Positions 18,058-26,819 are shown, counted from the stretch's first letter. The stretch is 64,000 nucleotides of DNA from JAWPMT01 sp965267435 (GCA_965267435.1 OZ253960.1:1550001-1614000); one strand, 5' to 3'. The notes: generated from the letters alone by a model not told the origin. A program made the numbers and translations.

Positions 18058-21000
18058 CTAGGAACCCGCCTTCGGCTTCTTAGACATGATGATCTCCATG
18101 CCCTTCTCAGTAGCCATCTCGTTGATCTTGGGCACTTTCTCATTCATCAGCGTACTAAGATCCTGCAATTCCTTGTCGAGTTCACCCTCAAGGGCTTCCC
18201 TGACCTCATAGGCTTGATCTGTTGGCCGGAAGTCCCCTCGCTGCTGGTCCTGCATCAAGAAGGCCAGTCGATTGTTGACCCTGATACCGTAGTTGAGTGG
18301 ATCCTGGTAACTTTGGTTCTTCGTCATGTGGATATTGTTCTCTATCACAGACATCTCTTCATCCAGCTGATCAGCGAGCTCTTTTAGTTCCAGCATCTCA
18401 GCATCGTCACCGATCTTTTCCCGCAGGTAATCCAGATCTCCCCGCGTTTCTCGTATTTCGATGATCGCTTCGTGGGCTTCAGACACGCGATCACGCACCG
18501 CCATCAGGAAGTCAAATTGCTTTTGATAATCGTCCGCGGTATTCGGCAATCTAGGATCTGGGATGATCTTGAAGTCCTGCTCCATGGATTCACCATTGAC
18601 GGTGAGCCTCACTTTGTAATCACCGGGAACAGCCTTCGGTCCGCGGTTCGGGGAGCTGTACAAGATCATGCCATCAAACTCCTTGAAACCGGGGTATCGC
18701 ATGTTCCATACAAATTGGTTGCCGCCCGTCTTTGCAGTCAGTTTACTTCCTCTTTCTTTGGAATTCGTGGCGTAAGACCGAATAATATCACCATCAGACT
18801 CAAGAATATCGATTTTGACCGAATGTTCATCTGAATTGTAATCAGCAAGGTAGTATTGCACGATCACGCCATCAGGGTGGTTCTCGCCATCGAGACGCTG
18901 GTTACGGCCTCCCCAGCCCCCCTGACTCATGCGATAGCTGTCTTTGGGCTGATAGAGATGAAAAGATTTACTGGCAATCTCATCCGACAGCTGGTGCAGT
19001 GGCGTGAGGTCATCGATCAGCCAGAAGCTACGACCATGTGTGGCGGCGATCAGGTTGTTGCCCTTGACATGGAGGTCCCTGATACTCACAATTGGCAGGT
19101 TGAGCTGGAAGGGCTGCCAGCTGGCTCCATCGTCAAACGAGATATACATTCCCCACTCTGTGCCTGCATACAACAGGCCCGGGCGAGTGAGGTCCGCCCG
19201 TATCGCACGGGTGTAGTCCGTGCTTTTGATACCACTGGTAATTACCTGCCAAGTAGCACCGTAGTCGGTCGTTTTGTACAGGTACGGGGTATAATCGCCA
19301 AACTTGTAGGAGGTAGCAGCCACATAGGCGCCCCCAGGCTGGTGAGGGTTGACGTCGATACAGTTGATCATGTTCTGTGTCGGTGACATCGGGGGTGTGA
19401 CATTGGTCCATGTCTGGCCTCCATCTCTGGTCACGTGCACGAGCCCATCATCACTACCAATCCAGATCACGCCTTCCTCCTGCTCGGACTCTTCTCCAGC
19501 GAAGATGGTCGCGTAGAATTCTACGCCGGTATTGTCTTGGGTGATTGGGCCACCAGAAGAATACAGTGTTTCAGGCGCCCCTCGCGTCAAGTCCGGTGAG
19601 ATAACCTCCCACGACTGGCCTTCATTGGTAGAGACGTGTAGAAAGTTGGAGCCAGCATAGATCTTGTTTGCATCATGCGGGCTGTAGAATATGGGGTAGT
19701 TCCAGTTGAAGCGGTACTTCATCACTTCTACACCGGAGCCTGCGGGATTGTCGGGCCAGACATTGGTAGATCGTACCTGTCCCGTCCGATGGTCCATTCG
19801 GGTCATGTATCCTTTATAGGTGCCCGCGTAGACAATTTCAGGATTTTCAGGATCCGGAGCCAGGTGGGCACTCTCCCCTCCTGCCGATGGCTCCCAGTCA
19901 CGCTCGGTAATGGCATTGCCGGACGTACGATGGGCAATGCGAATGGTGCTATTGTCCTGTTGAGCACCGTAGATACGGTAAGGGAAGATATTGTCAGTTG
20001 TGACACGATAAAATTGGGCGGTCGGTTGATTGTGATAGGTGGTCCAGTTGGCGCCGCCATCATTGGAAACCTGCGCCCCACCATCATCAGCAATGACCAT
20101 GCGCTGATTGTCCAGCGGATCGATCCACAGATCGTGGTGATCTCCATGTGGTGCGCGCTTCAATTCGAAGGTCTTTCCCCCGTCTTTGGATACTCCGTAA
20201 CTCACATTCATGATGTAGACGATGTCTTCATTTTGCGTGTCAGCAGTGATTCGACTGTAGTACCAGGCGCGTTGTCTTAGGGAGCGATTTTCATTGGTCT
20301 TAGTCCAGGTATTACCGCCATCGTCAGAGCGGTAGACGCCCCCCTTATCGGCCTCTATCACCGCCCAAACTCGTTGGGAATTCATCGGAGAGACGGCGAC
20401 ACCTACGATGCCCCAAGGGCCCGGTGGCAAACCTTTGTTGGTCGTGATCTCCGTCCATGTGTCTCCACTATCGGTACTCTTGAAGAGTTTCGAATCCGGT
20501 CCGCCGCTGTCCATCCGATAGCCGTTTCTCTTCATTTGCCAGGAAGCGGCATAAAGGATCCGTGGATTATTGGGATCCATGACGATGTCGCCAGCACCCG
20601 CTTTATCGCTCACATAGAGGATCTTATCCCAGGTCTGACCTCCATCGGTGGACTTGAAGACGCCTCTCTGTTCGTTGGGCTTCCACAAGTTGCCGATGGC
20701 TGCGACATAGACAATGTCGGGATTCGTCGGGTGGATGCGAATGCGACTGATGTGCTCTGAGTTTTCTAACCCCAGGAAGGTCCAGGTCTTGCCAGCATCT
20801 GTCGAGCGCCAAACGCCACGACCAGAGGACACATTGCCGCGAAGGGTCTGCTCACCTTCGCCTACGTAAACGACATTGGGGTCAGATTCTGAAACGGCCA
20901 CTGCACCGATCGATCCACCAAAGAATCCATCAGATATACAGAACCAGGTGTTGCCAGCATCTTCAGTTTTCCAAACCCCTCCGCCAGCGGTACCCATGTA

Positions 21001-21207
21001 GTAGGTGTTGCGATCGCCTACTACTCCTGCCACGGTCCCCGCTCGGCCACCGCGAAAAGGCCCGATCGAACGCCATTTCATACTGCTGTAAACAGCCTCA
21101 GGATATGACTTGGTCGCTGCTTCGGAGCGTCTGCGGCGCTGGGCCTGCAGGTCGGAAACAGATGAAATGATTAATAGTGCGGTGAGTGCATAGATGAGTT
21201 TCTTCAT
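18058..21207 (-). CDS. Sortilin/VPS10-like BNR-propeller exported protein
   Basis: 1049 aa. A signal peptide ('MKKLIYALTALLIISSVSDLQAQ') is followed by many BNR/Asp-box repeats ('KTEDAGNTWF', 'RSTDAGKTWTF', 'KSTDGGQTW', 'RSDDGGNTW', 'VTRDGGQTW'), making two propellers up to about residue 720. A conserved C-terminal region with a beta-sandwich-like stretch and a coiled coil follows. The opening 'WRSIGPFRGGRAGTVAGV' is characteristic of a Bacteroidota family often labelled glycosyl hydrolase, although sialidase catalytic residues are not evident. No T9SS domain is seen, so it may stay periplasmic or on the outer membrane. The repeat-rich region begins upstream of it. Confidence 0.88.
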   Translation of the reverse strand: MKKLIYALTALLIISSVSDLQAQRRRRSEAATKSYPEAVYSSMKWRSIGPFRGGRAGTVAGVVGDRNTYYMGTAGGGVWKTEDAGNTWFCISDGFFGGSIGAVAVSESDPNVVYVGEGEQTLRGNVSSGRGVWRSTDAGKTWTFLGLENSEHISRIRIHPTNPDIVYVAAIGNLWKPNEQRGVFKSTDGGQTWDKILYVSDKAGAGDIVMDPNNPRILYAASWQMKRNGYRMDSGGPDSKLFKSTDSGDTWTEITTNKGLPPGPWGIVGVAVSPMNSQRVWAVIEADKGGVYRSDDGGNTWTKTNENRSLRQRAWYYSRITADTQNEDIVYIMNVSYGVSKDGGKTFELKRAPHGDHHDLWIDPLDNQRMVIADDGGAQVSNDGGANWTTYHNQPTAQFYRVTTDNIFPYRIYGAQQDNSTIRIAHRTSGNAITERDWEPSAGGESAHLAPDPENPEIVYAGTYKGYMTRMDHRTGQVRSTNVWPDNPAGSGVEVMKYRFNWNYPIFYSPHDANKIYAGSNFLHVSTNEGQSWEVISPDLTRGAPETLYSSGGPITQDNTGVEFYATIFAGEESEQEEGVIWIGSDDGLVHVTRDGGQTWTNVTPPMSPTQNMINCIDVNPHQPGGAYVAATSYKFGDYTPYLYKTTDYGATWQVITSGIKSTDYTRAIRADLTRPGLLYAGTEWGMYISFDDGASWQPFQLNLPIVSIRDLHVKGNNLIAATHGRSFWLIDDLTPLHQLSDEIASKSFHLYQPKDSYRMSQGGWGGRNQRLDGENHPDGVIVQYYLADYNSDEHSVKIDILESDGDIIRSYATNSKERGSKLTAKTGGNQFVWNMRYPGFKEFDGMILYSSPNRGPKAVPGDYKVRLTVNGESMEQDFKIIPDPRLPNTADDYQKQFDFLMAVRDRVSEAHEAIIEIRETRGDLDYLREKIGDDAEMLELKELADQLDEEMSVIENNIHMTKNQSYQDPLNYGIRVNNRLAFLMQDQQRGDFRPTDQAYEVREALEGELDKELQDLSTLMNEKVPKINEMATEKGMEIIMSKKPKAGS

Positions 21208-21320
21208 GGTCTAAGTAGCTATAGGACTATTTCCGACAATATATGGAATACACAGCAGATTGCGAGAAAGGTAGTTATTGGAGCGGTTGAATGGTGATTT
21301 GGGATTACGGATTTGAAATA

Positions 21321-21440
21321 TTGAAAATGGAGAAGGGAGAATTGAGAATGGAGAATTGAAAATGGAGAATTGAAAATGGAGAATTGAAAATGGAGAATTG
21401 AGAATGGAGAATTGAGAATTGAGAATGGAAAATGGAAAAT
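21321..21440 (+). repeat. Heptanucleotide-repeat array 1
   Basis: Tandem copies of the 7-mer GARAATK (for example GAGAATG, GAGAATT, GAAAATG), most regular as 14-bp doublets. It runs directly into REP-like copy A. Confidence 0.9.
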
Positions 21441-21443
21441 GAA

Positions 21444-21501
21444 GCCGTCATCCAGAGCTCGCTGCCGACAGGTAAGCGCAGCGAAGGATCTCTTCGACGG
21501 C
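21444..21501 (+). repeat. REP-like palindrome, copy A
   Basis: About 58 bp bounded by GCCGTC and GACGGC inverted ends, with inner 'ATCCAGAGC' and 'GCGAAGGATCTC' blocks shared by all four copies. It can fold into an outer stem with an inner hairpin. Confidence 0.85.
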
Positions 21502-21532
21502 GGGAAATTGAGGGATTTTAGGATTGGGGGGT

Positions 21533-21645
21533 GATAATGGAGAATTGAGAATGGAGAATTGAGAATGGAGAATTGAGAATGGAGAATTGAGAATGGAGAA
21601 TTGAGAATGGAGAATTGAGAATGGAGAATGGAGAATGGAGAATTT
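21533..21645 (+). repeat. Heptanucleotide-repeat array 2
   Basis: The most regular array: a nearly perfect GAGAATGGAGAATT 14-bp doublet, repeated, leading into REP-like copy B. Confidence 0.9.
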
Positions 21646-21647
21646 GA

Positions 21648-21706
21648 GCCGTCATCCAGAGCTCGCCCACCGACAGGTAGGTGCAGCGAAGGATCTCTTT
21701 GACGGC
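21648..21706 (+). repeat. REP-like palindrome, copy B
   Basis: Same ends (GCCGTC/GACGGC) and same orientation as copy A, with a changed inner hairpin ('CGCCCACCGACAGGTAGGTG'). Confidence 0.85.
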
Positions 21707-21734
21707 GGTTTCTTTAGGGGGTTAGGATTGGGGG

Positions 21735-22370
21735 TTAGAAAACATGGTCATACACCACCTCTTCCGAGTACTTATTGAAGATCATCAGCCGAACTTGTTC
21801 CGTACGGATATGCTCGGAATCATCGGCCACTTTGAAGAGCCACAAAAAGTTATAGTCCGTTTGGTTTTCCTCAAACTTGTGCGTGTCGAATCCGATATCC
21901 TCGACATAGTATACGTCTGAAGAAAACGTCACTTCCCCTGAATCCCAGGTGATCTGCTTCTTTGGAACCTGGGGAAAATAAATTGGCAAAGCGGTCGTGA
22001 AGCCGTGTTGAGTAATGCTGTACTCAGAATCCTCACCAAAATCGAAGACGGCGGGAGCCACCGTTTCCCATGAATAGGTGGTATTTAGAAATTGGTTTTT
22101 TTTGATCTGAAGGTCCCCCTCCATTTTCTTACGTGCTTCAGCTGTCTTGACGACTCCTTTGTAGTAGTACTCTTCGAGATCGATGTCCAGAAGGGCTCGG
22201 ACTTTTCGCGGACTCTTCTTCCATTCGTCCGACGAGGCCCTCGCGTCCTCTACAGAAAGCTCATAAGGTTCAATACTTGACAATTGTTGGGAATGAGCGG
22301 GGGATACGACTGCTACGAGTACGAGTATCCAACTTATCAAAGTGACTTGTAGCGAGTGAGTGGCGATCAT
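21735..22370 (-). CDS. Exported protein of unknown function, embedded in the repeat region
   Basis: 211 aa. A signal peptide ('LVLVAVVSPAHSQ', cleavage near residue 28) is followed by a soluble, acidic, mostly beta-type sequence with no motif I recognise ('ELSVEDARASSDEWKKSPRK', 'TTALPIYFPQVPKKQITW'). The C-terminal 'VRLMIFNKYSEEVVYDHVF' could end an edge strand. Repeat modules lie on both sides: copy B ends 28 bp beyond its stop and array 3 begins about 60 bp upstream of its start. The gene may have arrived, or been isolated, together with the repeats. Confidence 0.7.
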   Translation of the reverse strand: MIATHSLQVTLISWILVLVAVVSPAHSQQLSSIEPYELSVEDARASSDEWKKSPRKVRALLDIDLEEYYYKGVVKTAEARKKMEGDLQIKKNQFLNTTYSWETVAPAVFDFGEDSEYSITQHGFTTALPIYFPQVPKKQITWDSGEVTFSSDVYYVEDIGFDTHKFEENQTDYNFLWLFKVADDSEHIRTEQVRLMIFNKYSEEVVYDHVF

Positions 22371-22430
22371 GGCGGTGAAATTGGTTCGTATTAGAAATAC
22401 GACCGCCGGACTTGGTTTATTGCCATGAGG

Positions 22431-22557
22431 GAATTGAGAATGGAGAATGGAGAATGAAGAATTGAGAATGGAGAATTGAAAATGAAGAATGGAGAATGGA
22501 GAATGGAGGATTTGGGATTGGTTTGAATGGAAAATTGAGAATGGAAAATGGAAAATG
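22431..22557 (+). repeat. Heptanucleotide-repeat array 3
   Basis: Irregular GARAATK units interrupted by 'GGATTTGGGATTGGTTTG', leading into REP-like copy C. Confidence 0.85.
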
Positions 22558-22559
22558 AA

Positions 22560-22618
22560 GCCGTCATCCAGAGCTTGCCTGCCGGGAGGTAAGCACAGCG
22601 AAGGATCTCTTTGACGGC
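22560..22618 (+). repeat. REP-like palindrome, copy C
   Basis: GCCGTC/GACGGC ends. Here the inner hairpin is clear: GCTTGCCT and AGGTAAGC pair with one G-T wobble around GCCGGG. Confidence 0.88.
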
Positions 22619-22672
22619 GGTTTCTTCAGGGGTTAGGATTTAGGATTTGAGATTGGGCATTTGAGATTCGTT

Positions 22673-22832
<160 letters not shown>

Positions 22833-22834
22833 AA

Positions 22835-22894
22835 GCCGTCATCCAGAGCTTGCCTGCCGGGAGGTAGGCACAGCCAAAGGATCTCTTTGACGGC
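22835..22894 (+). repeat. REP-like palindrome, copy D
   Basis: Nearly identical to copy C over its whole length, with a small change near 'CAGCCAAAGGATC'. It has the same orientation and the same 'GGTT...TTAGGGGTTAGGATT' downstream flank. Confidence 0.88.
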
Positions 22895-22943
22895 GGTTCC
22901 TTAGGGGTTAGGATTTAGGATTTTTGATACTGCGATCTATGAT

Positions 22944-23110
22944 TTTGAGAATGGAGGATTGAGAATGGAGAATTGAGAATTGAAAATGGAGAATTGAGAA
23001 TGGAGAATGGAGAATGGAGAATGGTGAATGGAGAATGGAAAATGGAGAATGGAAAATGGAGAATGGAAAATGGAGAATGGAGAATGGAGAATGAAGAACG
23101 GAAAATGGAG
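22944..23110 (+). repeat. Heptanucleotide-repeat array 5
   Basis: GARAATK array similar to the others but, unlike them, not followed by a REP-like copy. It ends at 'GGAGGATTTGGGATCACTG'. Confidence 0.88.
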
Positions 23111-23170
23111 GATTTGGGATCACTGATCCGCAAAACACTGAACGCGGAACATTAAACTCACTTGGGCCAA

Positions 23171-23235
23171 GGATAGCAGCGGCATCGGCGGGGCCTTTAG
23201 GGAGGCCAGCGGGGAGCCTGATATAGCGGATAGCC
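23171..23235 (+). other. Stem-loop intergenic element
   Basis: 'GGATAGCAGCGG' on the left and 'TATAGCGGATAGCC' on the right flank an imperfect stem (ATCGGC 23184-23189 with GCCTGAT 23216-23222) and an inner hairpin (GGCCT 23192-23196 with AGGCC 23203-23207). It could be a structured RNA element or another dispersed repeat; only one copy is in this window. Confidence 0.35.
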
Positions 23236-23412
23236 TGGTGCGGTGCCGAAGTTGGTCACGACGCTCGACAGACCACCTCACACGGTCGAAGGCATCGCGG
23301 GCCCCATACCCAAATAACGGAAACTATGCTTTTTGCTGGTGGTTCAATGCATCTGGCGACGCAGCTAGTCACACGGTCGTAATAGCTGAGTCACCAGATA
23401 AACTTGATTGCC
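23236..23412. other. Intergenic remainder with no supported gene
   Basis: A plus-strand frame at 23238-23495 is Arg/Ser/Trp-rich and overlaps the better-supported minus-strand small gene, so it is not called. Nothing else is recognised here. Confidence 0.4.
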
Positions 23413-23577
23413 CTAACCTTGAACGTACTTCTGGCAACTCTCGCGGCTGCCTCTATAGATGGCCATACCTTCGTAGAATACGGCGTACAGGCTAGGATCG
23501 GACTTGTCACGTCCGACGGTGTAAGTTGTCGCTGGCTTTCCAAAGAAATAGTTGATCAGATACTTCACTGCTCTCAT
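23413..23577 (-). CDS. Small protein, member C of a three-copy family
   Basis: 54 aa (ATG 23577, stop TAG 23413). It aligns almost without gaps to the two small proteins at 28024-28218 and 28292-28492. The shared pattern is [IV]-x-Y-[VIL]-[FI]-[DN]-[CY]-F-F, x2, P, x2-3, Y, x11, Y-x-[IV], x3, G, x2, I-[YF]-x-G-[TS]-x3-C. It stops about 10 residues earlier than the others ('CQKYVQG'), so its C terminus may be truncated. No signal peptide or membrane helix. Function unknown; the shared pattern is the only evidence that it is a real gene. Confidence 0.62.
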   Translation of the reverse strand: MRAVKYLINYFFGKPATTYTVGRDKSDPSLYAVFYEGMAIYRGSRESCQKYVQG

Positions 23578-24168
23578 AACACAAACTATATATTGATTTA
23601 CACTAATTAACTTCTCATCAAGTGTTCCTCTTGGCGATGTTATGAGTTAATGACCCAGATTCTGGTATTTCTAAGCAGGAACCATGCCAAAATGTTTTGC
23701 GATCAGCGAGTGAACGACACAAGTTTGGGATCCCTGGCCTTCCATAGAGCGGTTGTATTATTAACGTCCCAAGGGGCCATTACCCTATATATGATCACGG
23801 AGTTTTTTAAAGATTTTCTTGGCTAGTGCCCGGGGACGACGGTGGTGGGTATATCACTGCAAGCATGCCGACCAGTGTGCTATGGTCCAAAGCATGGAAA
23901 TGCAGCCGAGCGGTATGGACAAGGATTGGGAGCGATGGGCAGGAATTTTATGACATAAACGGGTATTTCATTGAAAAGTGGGTAAAAATATGCCCTCAAC
24001 AGGATCAGCAGGTTCATTCCACCATTATTCCCCTTCATCGCGCTTTATACCATTTGACTACAAAAAACTGCAATTCGTCTAAAATGGCAAGCAGCGCTTG
24101 CGCACTCAGTGAGTAAATGCTACTTTTGAATAAACGCTAAAGGTTTCGAACATAAAAATCTACTCGCC
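23578..24168. other. 591-bp region without a confident gene
   Basis: It separates member C of the small family (minus) from the 59-aa gene (plus), so it may carry divergent promoters. A GTG-started 96-codon plus-strand frame at 23826-24116 has unusual composition (many Trp, Cys, Ser) and no recognisable motif; I do not call it. Confidence 0.4.
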
Positions 24169-24348
24169 ATGACAAGAGGAATGACACTTAGCTTCACATC
24201 TTCAAGAACCCCTTACCCGACTTTTGACAACCTCATGGAGTCTTACGAAAAGAAGATGGAGATCGACCTGAGCACAGGAGAGCGATCTACCGATAATGAA
24301 AAGGGATTCCTCAAGCTCATGAAAGAGAAAGGCAAGAAAAAGAAGTAA
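24169..24348 (+). CDS. Small basic-tailed protein of unknown function
   Basis: 59 aa (ATG 24169, TAA 24348). The N terminus 'MTRGMTLSFTSSRTPYPTFD' leads to a helical, charged region and a polylysine end ('KEKGKKKK'). It has no signal or membrane segment and I do not recognise it. Support comes from coding-like composition and from a T-rich terminator-like structure about 25 bp after the stop. A second start at residue 5 is possible. Confidence 0.55.
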   Translation: MTRGMTLSFTSSRTPYPTFDNLMESYEKKMEIDLSTGERSTDNEKGFLKLMKEKGKKKK

Positions 24349-24373
24349 TTCAACGCACATTCATAGTGAGAGG

Positions 24374-24406
24374 GCATCGTCAAGTCGCGGCGGTGTCTTT
24401 TTTTTT
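24374..24406 (+). terminator. Weak intrinsic terminator after the 59-aa gene
   Basis: A 6-bp stem with two G-U pairs (24374-24379 with 24391-24396) is followed by nine T (24398-24406). The stem is weak, but the T-run and position fit termination of the small plus-strand gene. Confidence 0.4.
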
Positions 24407-24412
24407 GCGCAT

Positions 24413-24443
24413 AAAAAAAGGTCGCCTCCTTCCGAAGACGACC
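24413..24443 (-). terminator. Strong minus-strand intrinsic terminator
   Basis: On the minus strand a 10-bp stem (24434-24443 with 24420-24429) allows two G-U pairs around a GGAA tetraloop and is followed by seven T (24419-24413). On the plus strand the wobbles become mismatches, so it is minus-specific. No minus-strand coding gene lies just upstream. Confidence 0.7.
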
Positions 24444-24540
24444 CCCGTCACTCGCCCTGTTGGTCAAACCACCTACGGGCGGGACCCTAACCCTGTTTGA
24501 CAACCTTAGCTGGTTATGTCAAAGGTAGGGCTACCCCTTC
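24413..24540 (-). ncRNA. Candidate structured small RNA ending at a strong terminator
   Basis: Upstream of the minus-strand terminator are two alternative stems. One pairs 24495-24504 with 24459-24469 (10 bp, one bulge). The other pairs 24477-24481 with 24453-24457 (CGCCC/GGGCG) around an inner TGGT/ACCA hairpin. They share bases, so they exclude each other. With the terminator and no nearby minus-strand CDS, this fits an independent small RNA. The 5' end is a guess. It could instead act on the plus strand as leader of the two-component operon. Confidence 0.35.
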
Positions 24541-24705
24541 TCCCCGCGCCATCGTCATTATACCTGAATTTGGGTGCGAAATCCTCTCGCAATGCAGCGA
24601 AATGCCCAGTGTTTTAGGGGAAAATCACCCTAGGCATTGGAGAGAGAATGGATGATACTTGAGATATTTTTAGATTGACAAGGAATTCATTTAAAACTCA
24701 TACCC

Positions 24706-25359
24706 ATGTTTCTAAAAAATTTCATTCAACGACTAAAGGTATTTTTTGGAGGAGGCGGTGGCGGAATAGGCAAAATCCCTCCTATTGGTAATGCCCCTGA
24801 TGACCAGCGAGTTTCACTTCGAGCCTTGCATTTTCCTGATGGCGGGGATGTACTGGAAGAGATCGAAACACCTGTAGATTACGCCTACCCCCGATCCAGT
24901 GGGCCACTGGCAGAATCAGGGCGGCCCATTACATTTGAGACCGCTCACCGCTTCATCGATGAATATGTCCGTGACGCGGACGGCGACGATGTGGCTGCCA
25001 TCACGTTTAATAAAGACATACTTCTATTACTTCTCTCCCAATCAGCGTGTGAAGGCATAAGATTTTACTACGGGTGCTACCCTAATAGTCGCGACAAGAC
25101 GCTCGTGCTCGTCGGAGTTGATAAAAATGACAATGACCTCGGCGTAGAAATCAGGGATGGAGACCAACATAGATGCCTCTTCAAAGCCCAAGCGGGGCAG
25201 GAGGACTCCCCTTCAGAAAAGGGCGAATCAAACTCCGAAAACCAGGAGTCGCAGCCTGAAATGCGAATGTTTGCGGCCAGATCTGCAAGAGGAGGCGCCG
25301 ACGCAGAGCCTACTCTCCTCTATGAAGTAGGTGGCCACAGAAAGGTCAGAGAACTTTGA
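24706..25359 (+). CDS. Cytoplasmic protein of unknown function, first gene of a two-component operon
   Basis: 217 aa. The N terminus 'MFLKNFIQRLKVFFGGGGGG' is a basic amphipathic helix and glycine run, not a signal peptide. The core 'AAITFNKDILLLLLSQSACEGIRFYYGCYP' followed by 'TLVLVGVDKNDNDLG' looks like a compact alpha/beta domain. The C-terminal third is Ser/Glu/Gln-rich and probably disordered. I do not know a functional assignment. It is followed after 49 bp by a six-helix membrane protein, a histidine kinase and a response regulator, all same strand, so a role in that signalling unit is inferred. Confidence 0.7.
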   Translation: MFLKNFIQRLKVFFGGGGGGIGKIPPIGNAPDDQRVSLRALHFPDGGDVLEEIETPVDYAYPRSSGPLAESGRPITFETAHRFIDEYVRDADGDDVAAITFNKDILLLLLSQSACEGIRFYYGCYPNSRDKTLVLVGVDKNDNDLGVEIRDGDQHRCLFKAQAGQEDSPSEKGESNSENQESQPEMRMFAARSARGGADAEPTLLYEVGGHRKVREL

Positions 25360-25408
25360 CCACAGCTGGTGGAGGCAGCAGTGCTGTCTCCCCTAATCGA
25401 CTAACACC

Positions 25409-26059
25409 ATGACCACAACTCACCTAATCTACCTGTTGCTGCTCACAGCAGCCTTTGTTGTGAGCCTCGTTGCGAATAAGTTTCCAACCACACTTCGCAT
25501 ATTCCCCTACCTTCTGGGACTGTCGATTCTCGTGGAACTGATGGTGAACATCATACATCATGGTCTGGGTATTGAGCAAGGTTATTTGCCCATCTACCAT
25601 TTCTATGTGGTCGTAGAGTATGCGCTGCTTGCGTTTTTCTTCTATTCTGAAAACCGAAACAGCGCCGTCAAGCGAATGATCATGGGCCTATCGTTGGCTT
25701 ATATAGCGGCGCTGTTCATTATTTATCTCTATCCTCTCCAGACCCTCCAGGACCATCCAGGCCACAGCTACAATGTAGGCGGCGTATTTCTCATCCTCAT
25801 GAGCATCGTCACACTCTTTATGCTCGAGCCGATCCCCGATCTGCCGATCTTCAAGCATCCCGTATTCTGGATCTGTGTGGGAATGATCATTTTCTACTCG
25901 GGGGTGGTGGTGTTCAATGGGATCTACAACTACCTGAGAGCAACCTATCAGCTAACTGAAGCCGAAATATTATTGCAGACTATTGTCAAGGGAGCAAATT
26001 ATATTCTTTATTTGAGTCTTATTAGGGCATTTCAATGTTCACATCAGATGAAGAGATAG
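25409..26059 (+). CDS. Six-helix membrane protein in two-component operon
   Basis: 216 aa with about six hydrophobic helices covering most of its length ('LIYLLLLTAAFVVSLVA', 'IFPYLLGLSILVELMVNII', 'FYVVVEYALLAFFFY', 'MIMGLSLAYIAALFIIYLY', 'FLILMSIVTLFML', 'VFWICVGMIIFYSGVVVF'). There is no signature of a transporter or kinase. Its stop lies 25 bp inside the histidine kinase gene, implying translational coupling, so it may be the membrane sensing partner of that kinase. I do not recognise the family. Confidence 0.72.
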   Translation: MTTTHLIYLLLLTAAFVVSLVANKFPTTLRIFPYLLGLSILVELMVNIIHHGLGIEQGYLPIYHFYVVVEYALLAFFFYSENRNSAVKRMIMGLSLAYIAALFIIYLYPLQTLQDHPGHSYNVGGVFLILMSIVTLFMLEPIPDLPIFKHPVFWICVGMIIFYSGVVVFNGIYNYLRATYQLTEAEILLQTIVKGANYILYLSLIRAFQCSHQMKR

Positions 26060-26817
26060 TTTTCACAATCATCGTTTCCACGGGACTGATCGTCCTGTTT
26101 GCCTTGATAGTGATCCTGGCGGCAGTAGCTTATAAGAGACGCCAACGCAAGCACATATTGGAAATGCAACGATTGAAAGTAGAACACGAAAATGAGATCC
26201 TCAAGGCGGAGATCAAGACGATCAACAACCTTTACTGGGAGATCCATGGCAACATCGGTCCGCTCATGGCACTGACAAAGACCAACCTCACGGTTCTGGC
26301 AGAAGATGTGACCGACACGCAAAAGGCTGAAATTCACGAGATCAAGTCGCTGATCAGCGAAGCCATCGATGACATACGGAGCCTTACCCGCAGTGTCAAC
26401 ACTGAGTACATCAAGCGGCAAACCCTGGAAGAGCTGATACAGTTTGAGCTCGACAATCGCCGGCGTCGGGGTCGTTTTCAATGTGAACTGCAAATGTCAG
26501 GTACCGAGCCGCTACTAAAAGAAGAAGCGAAGGTGGGTGTCTACAGGATCTTGCAGGAGATACTTAACAATATCGTGAAGCACGCCGATGCTCAACACAT
26601 CACGGTTCATTTTGACAATCACGAAGACAGATCCGAACTGACTATCGAGGATGACGGTTGTGGTTTTGACATGAGCGATCCCATCCACGCCGAAGGGACT
26701 GGCCTCATGAGCATCAGGTCGAGAGCCCGGCAGTTGGGGTGCGACCTCGACATTTCTTCTAAGGTGGGCAAGGGCACACGCGTCAACCTCACGCTGTACC
26801 TTGCGTCTAAACAATAG
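26035..26817 (+). CDS. Sensor histidine kinase (NarL-partner type)
   Basis: 260 aa. One membrane helix near the N terminus ('IIVSTGLIVLFALIVILAAVAY') is followed by a coiled coil and a dimerisation region with His71 in 'WEIHGNIGP'. The ATP-binding domain shows the N-box ('ILQEILNNIVKHADA'), 'DDGCGFDM' and 'GTGLMSIRSRARQLG'. In this kinase class the His is normally followed by Asp/Glu (LHDxxG); here it is Gly, so phosphotransfer chemistry may be altered. The response regulator starts two bases after the stop. There is no large sensor domain; sensing may come from the overlapping membrane protein. Confidence 0.9.
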   Translation: MFTSDEEIVFTIIVSTGLIVLFALIVILAAVAYKRRQRKHILEMQRLKVEHENEILKAEIKTINNLYWEIHGNIGPLMALTKTNLTVLAEDVTDTQKAEIHEIKSLISEAIDDIRSLTRSVNTEYIKRQTLEELIQFELDNRRRRGRFQCELQMSGTEPLLKEEAKVGVYRILQEILNNIVKHADAQHITVHFDNHEDRSELTIEDDGCGFDMSDPIHAEGTGLMSIRSRARQLGCDLDISSKVGKGTRVNLTLYLASKQ

Positions 26818-26819
26818 AT

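Noticed and set aside
23238..23495. 85-codon plus-strand ORF
   Set aside because: Arg/Ser/Trp-rich and antisense to the better-supported small-family member C.
23826..24116. 96-codon plus-strand ORF with GTG start
   Set aside because: Unusual composition and no motif; could still be a small gene, but there is no positive evidence.
24413..24540. tRNA or SRP RNA
   Set aside because: No T-loop GTTCGA-type motif, acceptor stem or complete SRP domain IV loop was found; only the GGAA tetraloop resembles SRP RNA.
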